A stretch of DNA of 64,000 nucleotides, taken from positions 215,791-279,790 of the forward strand of contig JACPYT010000003.1 of assembly GCA_016195805.1 (NCBI GenBank), in the 5' to 3' direction. Both the position numbers and the translations under genes were made by a program. Source of the stretch: Hydrogenophilales bacterium. GTDB lineage: Bacteria > Pseudomonadota > Gammaproteobacteria > Burkholderiales > Thiobacillaceae. How positions within the stretch are numbered: the first letter of the stretch is position 1; each line of letters opens with the position of its first letter. Below, in pieces: positions 55,724 to 64,000 of the stretch. Under the pieces are notes generated by a model, which worked only from the letters and a program-made list of their open reading frames with translations, was not told the DNA's origin and ran no database searches.

Positions 55724-56260
55724 ATGAAAGCAGGACGCATCATGATGGCAGTGTGGCTGGCGGCGGCAAGCACGTCGCTGGCGGCCGCCTCGCTATATCA
55801 ATGGAAAGACCCGCAAGGCCGCACGGTTTACAGCGACCAGCCGCCGCCTCCGAACATCCACAACGCCCAGCAAAAGGCATTCAAGGGCAGCGTCATCGAA
55901 ACCGGCGAGTCTTACGCCACCAAAACCGCGCGCGAGAAATATCCGATCACCCTGTACGCCAGCGCCTGCGGCGCCCCCTGCGACCAGGCGCGGCAGCTGC
56001 TCACGCAGCGCGGGGTCCCTTTCAGCAACAAGGATCCGCAAGCCAGTCCCGAGGCACAGGCCGAACTGCAGAAGCTCACGGGTCGCACAAGCGTGCCGGT
56101 GCTCGTCGTCGGCAGCGACCGGATCGACGGCTTCGAAGCCGGCCAGTGGCAGGCCGCACTCGATCGTGCCGGCTATCCCAAATCGGCCCCTGCGGGCAGC
56201 AAACCCGCTGCCGCAGCCACACCTACCGCGGCCCCCGCACCCGCAACGCCGGCACATTAA
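55724..56260 (+). CDS. Exported DUF4124 plus glutaredoxin-like protein
   Basis: 178-residue exported protein: signal peptide (MMAVWLAAASTSLAAA), a DUF4124 segment (SLYQWKDPQGRTVYSDQPPP), then a glutaredoxin-like fold with CGAPC (about residues 79-83) and the cis-Pro loop TSVPVLVVGSDRIDGFE. The tail is Ala/Pro-rich. It may reduce or sense thiols in the periplasm; not characterised to my knowledge. Stands alone ahead of the repeat region. Confidence 0.8.
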   Translation: MKAGRIMMAVWLAAASTSLAAASLYQWKDPQGRTVYSDQPPPPNIHNAQQKAFKGSVIETGESYATKTAREKYPITLYASACGAPCDQARQLLTQRGVPFSNKDPQASPEAQAELQKLTGRTSVPVLVVGSDRIDGFEAGQWQAALDRAGYPKSAPAGSKPAAAATPTAAPAPATPAH

Positions 56261-56311
56261 GCAGGCGCCACGCGCCCCGGCCCCCTGAGCCTGCCGCAGC
56301 CCCCCAATGGC

Positions 56312-56481
56312 TGCCCTGAAGGATTCTTTTCAATCCCCCCTTGCGGGGTACTCCGATCCACTATGGGCTCTTGTGCCCTTCAGGGTAAAAGCCCATGTGG
56401 AATCGTATGCCCTAAAGGATCGCGATGCCCCTTGTGGGTACTCCGATCCACTATGGGCTAGAGCCCATGTGGAATCGTATG
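56312..56481. repeat. Two tandem copies of a REP-like palindromic element
   Basis: Unit 1 (56312-56407) and unit 2 (56408-56481) both read TGCCCT-AAGGAT, a C/G-rich hairpin, ACTCCGATCCACTATGGGCT, a loop, then AGCCCATGTGGAATCGTATG. The TGGGCT/AGCCCA stem is kept while the loop differs (short AG in unit 2, a longer one holding CCCTTCAGGG in unit 1). A diverged copy lies inside yggU. Together they fill most of the 237-bp gap before xthA. Confidence 0.85.
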
Positions 56482-56497
56482 CGCTACACTCGGCGGC

Positions 56498-57271
56498 ATG
56501 AAAATCGCCGCCTGGAACGTCAACTCCCTCAAGGTCCGCCTGCCCCAACTGCTGGACTTTCTCGCCACCCGCCAGCCCGATGCAGTGTGCCTGCAGGAAA
56601 CCAAGCTCACCGACGATGCCTTTCCCGTCGCCGACCTGGCGGCCGCCGGCTATCGCGTCGTTTTCGCCGGCCAAAAAACCTACAACGGCGTCGCCATCCT
56701 CAGCCGTGCGGACCCCACCGACGTCAGCATCGGTATCCCCGGATTCGACGACGAACAGAAACGCGTCATCGCCGCCACCGTCGACGGCGTGCGGCTGATA
56801 TGCGTGTATTGCCCCAACGGGCAGAGTCTCGATTCCGACAAATATCCCTACAAGCTCGCCTGGTTCGATGCACTGACCGCCTGGCTGAAGGATGAACTGG
56901 CGCGTCACCCCCGCCTCGCCGTGCTCGGCGATTACAACGTCGCGCCGGAAGACCGCGACGTGCACGATCCCGCAGCGTGGAAAGACTGCGTGCTGGTGTC
57001 GGAGCCCGAACGCACGCGTTTCCGCGCGCTGCTGGCACTCGGTCTGAAGGACAGCTTCCGCCTGTTCGAGCAGCCTGAGAAAAGCTTTTCGTGGTGGGAC
57101 TACCGCATGATGGGTTTCCGCCGCAACCACGGCCTGCGCATCGACCACATCCTGCTCTCCGCGCCGCTGGCGGCTGCCTGCACGTCCAGCGCCATCGACC
57201 GCGACATGCGCAAGCTGGAACGGCCCTCGGATCACGCGCCGGTGGTGGCAGAGATCAGGGCGAGCCGTTGA
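56498..57271 (+). CDS. xthA: Exodeoxyribonuclease III
   Basis: 257-residue AP endonuclease/3' exonuclease for base-excision repair. [27 protein letters not shown] (metal Glu), [24 protein letters not shown], and the closing SDHAPV with the catalytic His are intact. It starts 16 bp after the tandem palindromic repeat, so any promoter lies within or before that repeat. Confidence 0.95.
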   Translation: MKIAAWNVNSLKVRLPQLLDFLATRQPDAVCLQETKLTDDAFPVADLAAAGYRVVFAGQKTYNGVAILSRADPTDVSIGIPGFDDEQKRVIAATVDGVRLICVYCPNGQSLDSDKYPYKLAWFDALTAWLKDELARHPRLAVLGDYNVAPEDRDVHDPAAWKDCVLVSEPERTRFRALLALGLKDSFRLFEQPEKSFSWWDYRMMGFRRNHGLRIDHILLSAPLAAACTSSAIDRDMRKLERPSDHAPVVAEIRASR

Positions 57272-57341
57272 ATCGGGGCGCATCGCGCCAATATGGCCAT
57301 CCGCGCCAGCGGCTTACCCCATGTCCCGTGAATGTTCGACC

Positions 57342-57347
57342 TATAAT
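57342..57347 (+). promoter_or_regulatory. -10 box of the liv-type operon promoter
   Basis: TATAAT 68 bp before the substrate-binding protein gene in the 143-bp spacer after xthA; no clear -35 element at the usual distance. Confidence 0.4.
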
Positions 57348-57414
57348 CCCCACAGCCGCGGCGCAGGCCGGGGGCTGGGTGGATGTATCTAAACTTTGGA
57401 CGGAGATTGAGATC

Positions 57415-58638
57415 ATGAAAAAAACGATGTTGGCCGCTCTCACGATGAGTTTGTTCACGCTGCAGGCGTACGCCGCGGATACGGTCAAGATTGCCTTGAC
57501 CGGGCCCTTTACCGGCGGCTCGGCGCCGATGGGCGTTTCCATGCGCGACGGTGCCAAACTGGCGATCGATGAAATCAACCGCGCCGGCGGCATTCAGGTC
57601 GGCACCCAGAAAATGAAGATCGAGGTGATCGAGCGGGACGACGAGGCGAAGAACGAGCGCGGTGCCCTGATCGCCCAGGAACTGGCGTCGATGAACGATC
57701 TGGCGGGCGTGATCGGCACGGTGAATACCGGCGTCTGTCTGGCGGGGGACAAGTACTTCCAGGAAAAAGGCATCACCAAGATCATCACGCCGGCCGCTGG
57801 GTCCGCATCCATGACCCAGTGGAGCAAGGCCGGGGTGAAGGATCTGTCCATCTTCCGCTTCTCCGCCGATGACGGCATCCAGGCCGCCATGGTGGTGGAA
57901 GAGGCCATCAGCCGCAAGCTCACCAAGGTGGCGATCATCCATGATTCGACCAACTACGGGGTATCCGGGCGCGACGATCTCCTCAACCAGATCAAGTTAC
58001 AGGGCAACAAGCTGCAGGTGGTGGCCACGGAAAAATTCAACATCGGCGACAAGGATATGACCGCCCAGTTGCTGAAAGCCAAGCTCGGCGGCGCCCAGGC
58101 GATCCTGATCTGGGGCATCGGGCCGGAACTGGCCGCCGTATCCAATGGCATGGCGAAGCTGAGCTTGAAGGCTCCTCTGATCGGCGGCTGGACCCTCTCG
58201 ATGTCCAACTTTATCGACAACGCGGGCAAGAACGGCAACGGTACCCTGATGCCGCAGACCTTCATCGAAGATCCCATCACGCCAAAAGCCAGAAACTTCA
58301 TCGACAGCTATCACAAGGCCTATGGCGTGGACCGCATTCCTTCGCCGATGTCCGCCGCCGAGGGTTACGACGCGGTTTACGTCTTCGCCGCCGCCGTCAA
58401 GCAGGCGAAAAGCACGGATACCCACAAGATCAAGGACGCTCTGGAAGACCTTCGCGAACCGGTGAAAGGCGTGATCGCCACCTGGAAGCAACCCTATGCC
58501 AAATGGGATCCCGCCAACGAGCAGACGCATGAGGCATTCCGCCGTAACCAGGTGGTGATGGGCATGGTCCAGGACGGCCGGGTGGCGTTCGCCAACAAGG
58601 CCGACCGTCAGCGTCTGATGAAGGGCGCCGGCAAATAA
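57415..58638 (+). CDS. Branched-chain amino acid-type ABC substrate-binding protein
   Basis: 407-residue periplasmic binding protein. Signal peptide with cleavage at AYA-AD, then the Leu/Ile/Val-binding fold (VKIALTGPFTGGSAPMGVSMRDGAKLAIDEINRAGG; DSTNYGVSGRDDLLNQI). Members of this family also bind urea, amides or aromatic acids, so the ligand is open. First gene of a four-gene transport operon. The ATG at 57415 follows GGAG; earlier open frame overlaps xthA. Confidence 0.88.
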   Translation: MKKTMLAALTMSLFTLQAYAADTVKIALTGPFTGGSAPMGVSMRDGAKLAIDEINRAGGIQVGTQKMKIEVIERDDEAKNERGALIAQELASMNDLAGVIGTVNTGVCLAGDKYFQEKGITKIITPAAGSASMTQWSKAGVKDLSIFRFSADDGIQAAMVVEEAISRKLTKVAIIHDSTNYGVSGRDDLLNQIKLQGNKLQVVATEKFNIGDKDMTAQLLKAKLGGAQAILIWGIGPELAAVSNGMAKLSLKAPLIGGWTLSMSNFIDNAGKNGNGTLMPQTFIEDPITPKARNFIDSYHKAYGVDRIPSPMSAAEGYDAVYVFAAAVKQAKSTDTHKIKDALEDLREPVKGVIATWKQPYAKWDPANEQTHEAFRRNQVVMGMVQDGRVAFANKADRQRLMKGAGK

Positions 58639-58651
58639 GGTAATAAGCGAG

Positions 58652-58672
58652 GGGGAGGAGCTCGCCCTCCCC
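58652..58672 (+). other. Intercistronic hairpin after the binding-protein gene
   Basis: GGGGAGG and CCTCCCC form a 7-bp GC stem with a 7-base loop, without T run. Such structures after binding-protein genes protect the upstream mRNA and raise its level relative to the permease genes. Confidence 0.55.
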
Positions 58673-58701
58673 GGCTGCATTTCAGCCTGGACAACAAAAA
58701 C

Positions 58702-59580
58702 ATGTATACCCTTTTGATCGTTCAACTCGCCGTGAGCGGGGCGCTGATGGGCATGGTCTACGCCCTGATCGCCTATGGCTTTCAGCTGACTTTCGCCACC
58801 AGCAAGAGCATCAATTTCGGCCAGGGCGAACTGGTGATGCTGTCCGCCCTGTTCAGCCTGACCCTCATCGATAGCGGCCTGCCCTACTGGCTGGTGGTGC
58901 CGGGAGGCATGCTGTTCGGCGTGATACTGGGTTTGTTCGTCGAGCGGGCGGCAGTGCGTCTGTCACTGGAGCAGAAGGGCGAGGGCTGGATCCTGCTCAC
59001 CATCATTCTGGGCCTGCTGGGCTTCTCCGCAGCCGAAAACATCTGGGGCCGTGACGACCGACCCTTCCCCACCCCCATTCCCTCCGATCCGCTGCACTTT
59101 TTCGGAATCGACGTCACGCCGCTGGAACTGTCGGTGGCCATCGGCGTGCTGACGGTCATGGGACTGGTGGAACTGTTCAAGCGCAAGACTCTGCTGGGCA
59201 AGGCTTTCGAGGCAGTGTCCGCGGATCGGGATGCCGCCCAGCTGATGGGGATCTCGGCCACCCGCACGATCCAGCTTTCCTACGGCCTCTCGGGCCTGGT
59301 GGCCGCAATGGCGGGCATCCTGGTCGCACCGATCACCACGGTGGGACCGACCATGGCGTCGGTGCTGATCCTCAAGGCGTTCTCGGTGGCCGTGGTGGCG
59401 GGCCTCGATTCCGGTTTCGGGGTGGTGCTGATCGGCCTTTTCCTCGGCGCCCTGGAAAGTCTCACCAGTTTCTACCTCGGCAGCGGCTGGCGCGAGGCGC
59501 CCGGTCTGGTCCTGCTCATTCTCGCGCTGGCCGTACGCCCCAACGGGGTGTTCGGCAAGGCCAGCATCCGGAAGGTGTAA
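58702..59580 (+). CDS. LivH-type ABC transporter permease
   Basis: 292-residue inner-membrane permease with about eight helices and the family motifs GFQLTFATSKSINFGQGELVML, SADRDAAQLMGI and FSVAVVAGLDSGFGVVLIG. It pairs with the LivM part of the next gene to form the channel. Confidence 0.9.
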   Translation: MYTLLIVQLAVSGALMGMVYALIAYGFQLTFATSKSINFGQGELVMLSALFSLTLIDSGLPYWLVVPGGMLFGVILGLFVERAAVRLSLEQKGEGWILLTIILGLLGFSAAENIWGRDDRPFPTPIPSDPLHFFGIDVTPLELSVAIGVLTVMGLVELFKRKTLLGKAFEAVSADRDAAQLMGISATRTIQLSYGLSGLVAAMAGILVAPITTVGPTMASVLILKAFSVAVVAGLDSGFGVVLIGLFLGALESLTSFYLGSGWREAPGLVLLILALAVRPNGVFGKASIRKV

Positions 59581-59585
59581 CGAAA

Positions 59586-61541
59586 ATGTGGAAACGCCTG
59601 TTACTGATTCGTGGCGCCGAACTGGCGGCCCTGGCGCTGCTTGCCGCGATTCCCCTGATGGTGGACAACAGCTACGTCCTGGGTTTGCTGACCCTGCTGG
59701 CGATCTACGGGATCCTGCTGATCGGTCTCGATGTCACGGTGGGCTACCTTGGTCAGGTGAACCTTGCCCACGCCGCCTTTCTCGGTCTGGGCGCTTACGC
59801 GGCCGGCCTCAGCGTGGCCCATTTCGACTTCGGCATGCTGGCCGCGCTGGCGATGGCCCTTGGGGTGGGCGTCCTGTTCGGGACCTTGCTGGCCTTTCCC
59901 GCGCTGCGTCTGGAAGGCCCCCAGTTCGCGCTGGCGACCCTGAGTTTTTCGGCCCTCAGCGCGACCACGCTGAACGAGTGGGAAGGACTGACCCTGGGCG
60001 CCCAGGGCCTGCAGGTCACCCGACCGGCCTTTCTCGGCATGACGCTGGATGCGCCGGGTTTCTTCTGGCTGTGCCTGCTGCTGCTTGCCCTGGTCTGGCT
60101 GGCCATGCGCAACCTGCTTTCGTCGCAGTGGGGAAGGGCCTTCGAGGCCCTGCGTGACAGCCCCATCGCCACCGATGCCATGGGGGTGGGGACATACCGC
60201 CACAAGGTGGCCGGCTTTGCCCTGTGCTCCGGCCTGGGCGGCCTGGCGGGGGGACTGTATGCCTTCAATTTCCAGTATCTCCAGCCCCAAAGCTTCGGCT
60301 GGGACCTGATGGTGATCCTGCTCCTGGGCGTGGTGCTGGGGGGGCGCAAGAGCCTGTGGGGGGCACTGGTAGGCGCCTCCCTGATCGCCCTGCTGCCCAA
60401 CCTGCTGTCCAATCGGGAACTGTTTCAGGTCATTTCCGCCATCGGGCTGCTGGTGGCCTTGGCCGCCGGCGGCCAAGGCCTGCTGAAAAAAACCACCCGC
60501 CCGTTTCAGGCTCTGGCGCCCGTCGTCGCCATGGGAATCCTGATGGCGGGGAGCCTGATCGTGGAAAACACGGAGGACTGGCGCAAGGCGATTTTCGCCT
60601 TGATGCTGTTTTCCGTCGTGGTGGGCTTGCCGGAGGGGCTGATGGGATTCGCCGCCCGCTTCCTCACCGGGCTGTTCCACATCGACCCGCCCCCCTTGCC
60701 GGCACCGGCCTCGCTGGACGCCGTCCTGCCGAAGCGGGTAGTGGACGGCGGTGCGCTTCTTGAGTTGCGCGGCCTGGAACGGTATTTCGGCGGCGTCAAA
60801 GCGGTGGACGGCGTCTCCATGACGGTACGGGCGGGGGAGATCCACGGTCTCATCGGCCCCAACGGCTCGGGCAAAAGCACGGCGGTGAACGTCATTTCCG
60901 GCCTGTACGTCCCCACCGGAGGCGACATCCTGCTACGGGGCAAGCCCCTGCCCGCAGGGAGCCTGTTCAAGGTGGCACGGACCGGGGTGGCGCGCACCTT
61001 CCAGAATCTCCAGCTGTTCGGCGAACTGAGCGCCCTGGACAACGTCATGGTCGCCCTCAAGGACGTTTACCGTAGTCCCCTGCCGCTGGTTCTGCTGGGA
61101 TTCGCCAAAGGCGAGGAAAAACGCGCGGGCGCCGCTGCCCTGGCCTTGCTGGAACTGGTGGGCCTGCAGGCGCAGGCACGCACCCGCGCCAGGGACCTGA
61201 CCTATGGCGACCAGCGCTTCCTCGAAATCGCCCGCGCGCTGGCACGCAAACCTGAGCTACTGATCCTGGACGAACCGGCCGCAGGCCTGGCCCACCCTGA
61301 CGTGACCAAGTTGACGGAGATCATCAAGCGCATCCATGAGCGGGGGATCAGCATCATCCTGATCGAGCATCACATGGACGTGATCAGCGAACTGTGCAGC
61401 GTGGTGACGGTGCTGGATGGCGGCCGGATCATCGCGGCCGGAACCGCGGAGCAGGTCAAGCGCGATCCCAAGGTGATCGAGGCCTATCTGGGCATGTCCG
61501 ACGATTCGGCAGACGCCGCCGCGCCCGCCCTGGCCGGATGA
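59586..61541 (+). CDS. Fused LivM permease and LivG ATPase
   Basis: 651-residue fusion. Residues 1 to about 355 are a LivM-type permease (VGYLGQVNLAHAAFLGLGAYAAG; LRDSPIATDAMGVGTYRHKV); a Pro-rich linker follows; from about 389 to 640 is a LivG ATPase with Walker A GPNGSGKST, signature LTYGDQRFLEIARAL and Walker B LLILDEPAAGL. No stop or restart signal lies at the junction. LivM and LivG are usually separate genes; fused versions occur in other bacteria. Confidence 0.93.
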   Translation: MWKRLLLIRGAELAALALLAAIPLMVDNSYVLGLLTLLAIYGILLIGLDVTVGYLGQVNLAHAAFLGLGAYAAGLSVAHFDFGMLAALAMALGVGVLFGTLLAFPALRLEGPQFALATLSFSALSATTLNEWEGLTLGAQGLQVTRPAFLGMTLDAPGFFWLCLLLLALVWLAMRNLLSSQWGRAFEALRDSPIATDAMGVGTYRHKVAGFALCSGLGGLAGGLYAFNFQYLQPQSFGWDLMVILLLGVVLGGRKSLWGALVGASLIALLPNLLSNRELFQVISAIGLLVALAAGGQGLLKKTTRPFQALAPVVAMGILMAGSLIVENTEDWRKAIFALMLFSVVVGLPEGLMGFAARFLTGLFHIDPPPLPAPASLDAVLPKRVVDGGALLELRGLERYFGGVKAVDGVSMTVRAGEIHGLIGPNGSGKSTAVNVISGLYVPTGGDILLRGKPLPAGSLFKVARTGVARTFQNLQLFGELSALDNVMVALKDVYRSPLPLVLLGFAKGEEKRAGAAALALLELVGLQAQARTRARDLTYGDQRFLEIARALARKPELLILDEPAAGLAHPDVTKLTEIIKRIHERGISIILIEHHMDVISELCSVVTVLDGGRIIAAGTAEQVKRDPKVIEAYLGMSDDSADAAAPALAG

Positions 61542-61557
61542 AGGGAAGGATGAATCA

Positions 61558-62274
61558 GTGCTGACGGTCGAAAATCTGCATGCAGGATACGGAACGAGCG
61601 AGGTGCTCGTGGACATTTCCCTGGAAGTGAAAGCGGGCTCGGTGGTGGCCCTGATCGGCGCGAACGGCGCGGGCAAGACCACCACCATGCGGGCCATTTC
61701 CGGGATGCTCAAGCCGAACCGGGGACGCGTGCTGCTGGACGGCAGGCTGGTCCAGGAATTCGACGCATCCCGTATCGCCCGCCTCGGCCTGGCCCACTCG
61801 CCGGAGGGGCGGAAGGTATTCGGTCCGCTCTCGGTGGAAGACAACCTGCTGCTGGGCGCCTATAGCCGCCTGCCCCGCTTTTTCGGTTTTCGCGCCCGGG
61901 CCGCAGCCGACCTGGAGGGGGTCTACGCGCTTTTTCCCCGTCTCAAGGAGCGCCGCCTGCAGGCGGCCGGCACCCTGTCGGGCGGGGAACAGCAGATGCT
62001 CGCCATCGGCCGTGCCCTGATGTCCAAACCCAAGGTCATGCTGCTGGACGAACCCTCCATGGGCCTCGCGCCCATCATCGTGCAGGAGGTGTTCAGCACC
62101 ATCCGCCGCCTGAAGGAGACCGGCATCACCCTGCTCCTGGTGGAACAGTTCGCCAAGAGCGCCCTCGAGGTGGCGGATTACGCCTACGTGATGGACCGCG
62201 GCCGTATCGTCATCGAAGGGACCCCCGCCCATCTGCGCGAGGACGAGCGGGTACTCGCAGCTTATCTGGGCTGA
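61558..62274 (+). CDS. LivF-type ABC transporter ATPase
   Basis: 238-residue ATPase with Walker A GANGAGKTT, signature LSGGEQQML, Walker B VMLLDEPSMGL and the LivF-specific LAHSPEGRKVFGPLSVEDNL. It partners the ATPase part of the preceding fusion. GTG start with GGAAGG about 8 bp upstream. Last gene of the operon. Confidence 0.93.
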   Translation: MLTVENLHAGYGTSEVLVDISLEVKAGSVVALIGANGAGKTTTMRAISGMLKPNRGRVLLDGRLVQEFDASRIARLGLAHSPEGRKVFGPLSVEDNLLLGAYSRLPRFFGFRARAAADLEGVYALFPRLKERRLQAAGTLSGGEQQMLAIGRALMSKPKVMLLDEPSMGLAPIIVQEVFSTIRRLKETGITLLLVEQFAKSALEVADYAYVMDRGRIVIEGTPAHLREDERVLAAYLG

Positions 62275-62290
62275 TCGCCCTGGGACGTCA

Positions 62291-62332
62291 GGCACTGCTG
62301 CCGGCAGGCCTGCCCCGCAGGACAGCACCTCG
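62291..62332. terminator. Palindromic region between the convergent livF and alkA genes
   Basis: Contains the perfect 12-bp palindrome GGCAGGCCTGCC (62303-62314) inside longer imperfect arms (GGCACTGCTG with CAGGACAGCACC). It lies in the short convergent gap and may act as a two-way terminator, although no T run is present. Confidence 0.4.
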
Positions 62333-62338
62333 GTCAGT

Positions 62339-62968
62339 TCAGTATTGCACCACCCCCGGATCGAGACTGCGCCACAGATACCAGGTGGCGACCGTGCGCC
62401 AGGGCGCGTGGCGTTCGCCGTGGTGGCGCAGCGTTTTCGGCGTGGGACGTTCGCCGCCCAGGTAATGCATGGCCACGGCCCTCTGCAGCCCGATGTCGTC
62501 CAAGGGCCAGACGTCCGGACGGCGCAGGCTGAAGATCAGGAACATCTCGGCCGTCCAGCGGCCGATGCCGCGCACGTCGGTCAGCTCGGCGATCACCGCT
62601 TCGTCTTCCATCTTTTTCCAGCGTCCCGGCTCGACGCGGCCGTCGGCGAAGTGCCCGGCCAGGTCGCGCAGGTATTCGGCCTTGCGGCGCGACAGACCGC
62701 AGGCGGCGAGCGCCTCCAATTCCAGCGTGGCGACATGTTCAGGGGTGACGTGCCGGGCGAATTCCGCAAAACGTGCCCACACGCTGTCGGCGGCCTTGAC
62801 CGAAATCTGCTGGCCGACGATGGCGCGCGCGAGGGTCTGGAAGGGATCGCCGCGATTGGCAAGAATGGCATCGGGATAGCGCGCGATGAGCCCGGCCATC
62901 ACCGGATCGGCAGCGGCGAGTTCAACGCAGGCCTGCCGCCAATACGTGGGGGCCGCCAGGGTTTTCAC
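62339..62968 (-). CDS. DNA-3-methyladenine glycosylase II (HhH-GPD)
   Basis: 209-residue AlkA-like base-excision glycosylase lacking the N-terminal extra domain of E. coli AlkA. The helix-hairpin-helix and catalytic region LTDVRGIGRWTAEMFLIFSLRRPDVWPLDDIGLQ is intact with the active Asp. The GTG start overlaps the RNase stop as GTGA, so it is translated after the RNase. Confidence 0.88.
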   Translation of the reverse strand: MKTLAAPTYWRQACVELAAADPVMAGLIARYPDAILANRGDPFQTLARAIVGQQISVKAADSVWARFAEFARHVTPEHVATLELEALAACGLSRRKAEYLRDLAGHFADGRVEPGRWKKMEDEAVIAELTDVRGIGRWTAEMFLIFSLRRPDVWPLDDIGLQRAVAMHYLGGERPTPKTLRHHGERHAPWRTVATWYLWRSLDPGVVQY

Positions 62969-64000
62969 AACAGGATGATGTCGTACTGTTCCTGCGGGTA
63001 GGTGGTCTCGACCTGCAGCGACACCGGCTTGCCGATGAAGTCGATCAGTTGCGCAAGACTGCCGGATTCCTCGTCAAGGAACAGATCGATCACGCTCTGC
63101 GCGGCGACGATACGGTATTCGCGCGCATCGAACTGGCGCGCCTCGCGCAGGATTTCGCGCAGCACGTCGTAGCACACGGTCTGCGCGGTCTTGATCTCGC
63201 CGCGCCCGGCGCAGGTGGGACAGGGTTCGCACAGCACGTGCGCCAGCGATTCGCGCGTCCGTTTGCGCGTCATCTCGACCAGGCCCAGCGCCGAGAAGCC
63301 GCTGACGGTGGTGCGGGTGGGGTCGCGCGCCAGCGCCTTCTTCAGCTCGGTCAACACCGCTTCCTGGTGCTCGGCGTTGTCCATGTCGATGAAGTCGATG
63401 ATGATGATGCCGCCGAGGTTACGCAGGCGCAGCTGGCGCGCGATGGCCTGCGCGGCTTCGAGGTTGGTCTTGAAGATGGTGTCGTCGAAGTTGCGCGCGC
63501 CGACGAAGCCGCCGGTGTTGACGTCGACCGTGGTCAGCGCCTCGGTCTGGTCGATAATCAGATAACCGCCGGATTTGAGGTCGACGCGCCGCCCGAGCGC
63601 CTTGGCGATCTCGTCCTCGATCGCATGCAGGTCGAACAGCGGCCGGTCGGCGCCGTAGTGCTGCAGTTTTTCGAGCACGGCATGGGTGTAGTTCTGCGCG
63701 AATTCGGCCATGCGCTGATAGGTCTCGCGCGAGTCGATCAGGATGCGGCTGGTGTCGCGGTTGACGAAATCGCGCAGCACCCGCAGCGACAGGTCGAGGT
63801 CCTGGTACAGCAGACACGGCACGACGCAGTTCCCGCGCGACTGGATGCTGCTCCACAGCCGCCGCAGATAGTCGATGTCCGCCTGCATTTCGACGTCTTC
63901 CGCGGTCTCCGCCATGGTGCGCACGATGAAGCCGCCGGTCGCGTCGGGAGGCATCAGCTGGTGCAGCTTCTGGCGCAGGTGCTCGCGTTCTTCCTCGCCC
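62965..64000 (-). CDS. rng: Ribonuclease E/G family protein, N-terminus outside window
   Basis: Right edge cuts the gene; 344 codons and the stop are visible, and the frame stays open to base 64000. The DNase I-like catalytic Asp residues are in TTVDVNTGGF and IDFIDMDN, and the zinc link CPTCAGRG is present. The visible end stops soon after that domain without the long RNase E tail, so RNase G (16S rRNA 5' processing) fits best, judged from the short C-terminus. Confidence 0.85.
   Translation of the reverse strand, partial: GEEEREHLRQKLHQLMPPDATGGFIVRTMAETAEDVEMQADIDYLRRLWSSIQSRGNCVVPCLLYQDLDLSLRVLRDFVNRDTSRILIDSRETYQRMAEFAQNYTHAVLEKLQHYGADRPLFDLHAIEDEIAKALGRRVDLKSGGYLIIDQTEALTTVDVNTGGFVGARNFDDTIFKTNLEAAQAIARQLRLRNLGGIIIIDFIDMDNAEHQEAVLTELKKALARDPTRTTVSGFSALGLVEMTRKRTRESLAHVLCEPCPTCAGRGEIKTAQTVCYDVLREILREARQFDAREYRIVAAQSVIDLFLDEESGSLAQLIDFIGKPVSLQVETTYPQEQYDIILL

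Noticed and set aside
56312..56481. CRISPR array
   Set aside because: Only two copies, with internal palindromes and no spacers of even length; no cas genes in the window.
57415..62274. Urea transporter (urtABCDE)
   Set aside because: Four genes with a LivM-LivG fusion and no urease genes nearby; the binding protein does not show features I could tie to urea.

Overview
The window is a GC-rich, densely packed chromosomal segment of a betaproteobacterium. The order xerD, plsY, tsaD, rpsU-yqeY-dnaG-rpoD, a gshA of the Acidithiobacillus type, a three-component soluble PTS (EIIA, HPr, EI) and the pilT/pilU pair with yggS-proC-yggT suggest the Nitrosomonadales, near Thiobacillus-like sulfur oxidisers. 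That placement is inferred from gene content and order, not from a phylogeny. Both ends cut genes: xerD on the left and an RNase E/G gene on the right. There is no prophage, CRISPR array or insertion sequence with a transposase.

Layout. Positions 1-5.1 kb hold xerD, an M14 deacylase, a TSUP exporter, folB, plsY, a coiled-coil membrane protein and tsaD. The macromolecular-synthesis block (rpsU, yqeY, dnaG, rpoD) follows to 9.6 kb, then a CAU tRNA and slmA. From 10.4 to 15.9 kb a minus-strand run carries gpmI, envC, ctpA, a small unknown gene and a ThiF/MoeB-like gene. From 16 to 24.6 kb lie an ArsR regulator with the cysteine spacing of persulfide sensors, an Rrf2 Fe-S regulator, and a TolC-adaptor-RND efflux set followed by DUF2892, rhodanese, glutaredoxin and thioredoxin 2. 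Then come secB, an SH3 protein and gpsA (24.7-26.6 kb), two c-di-GMP enzymes (26.8-31.6 kb), trmL, and gshA-gshB-GNAT-apbE-EIIA-ptsH-ptsI up to 38.9 kb. A coupled minus-strand operon yggS-proC-yggT-yggU(pseudogene)-dynamin GTPase is followed by divergent pilT-pilU. The 45.7-53.5 kb part mixes an orphan lower-GC gene, an rRNA methyltransferase, hemJ, tlpA-slyX, a secreted protease, ettA and a gamma-carbonic anhydrase cluster. The right end has prlC, an exported glutaredoxin-like protein, xthA, a branched-chain-amino-acid-type ABC transporter with a fused permease-ATPase, a 3-methyladenine glycosylase and the RNase.

The most notable signal is a set of short palindromic or repetitive elements inside otherwise conserved protein genes. 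tlpA carries a 57-bp hairpin-rich insertion flanked by a 5-bp direct repeat; removing it restores a canonical TlpA sequence in frame. tsaD carries a 24-bp in-frame insertion flanked by GGCC that adds eight residues. yggU is broken by a 52-bp element related to a tandem repeat found upstream of xthA. This resembles the in-frame palindromic elements of Rickettsia, but in a betaproteobacterium and with different sequences. Other points worth a second look are the ArsR Cys-Cys spacing, the hemJ and tlpA start codons that share one CATG, the LivM-LivG fusion, and a dynamin-like GTPase translationally linked to the proC/yggT operon.
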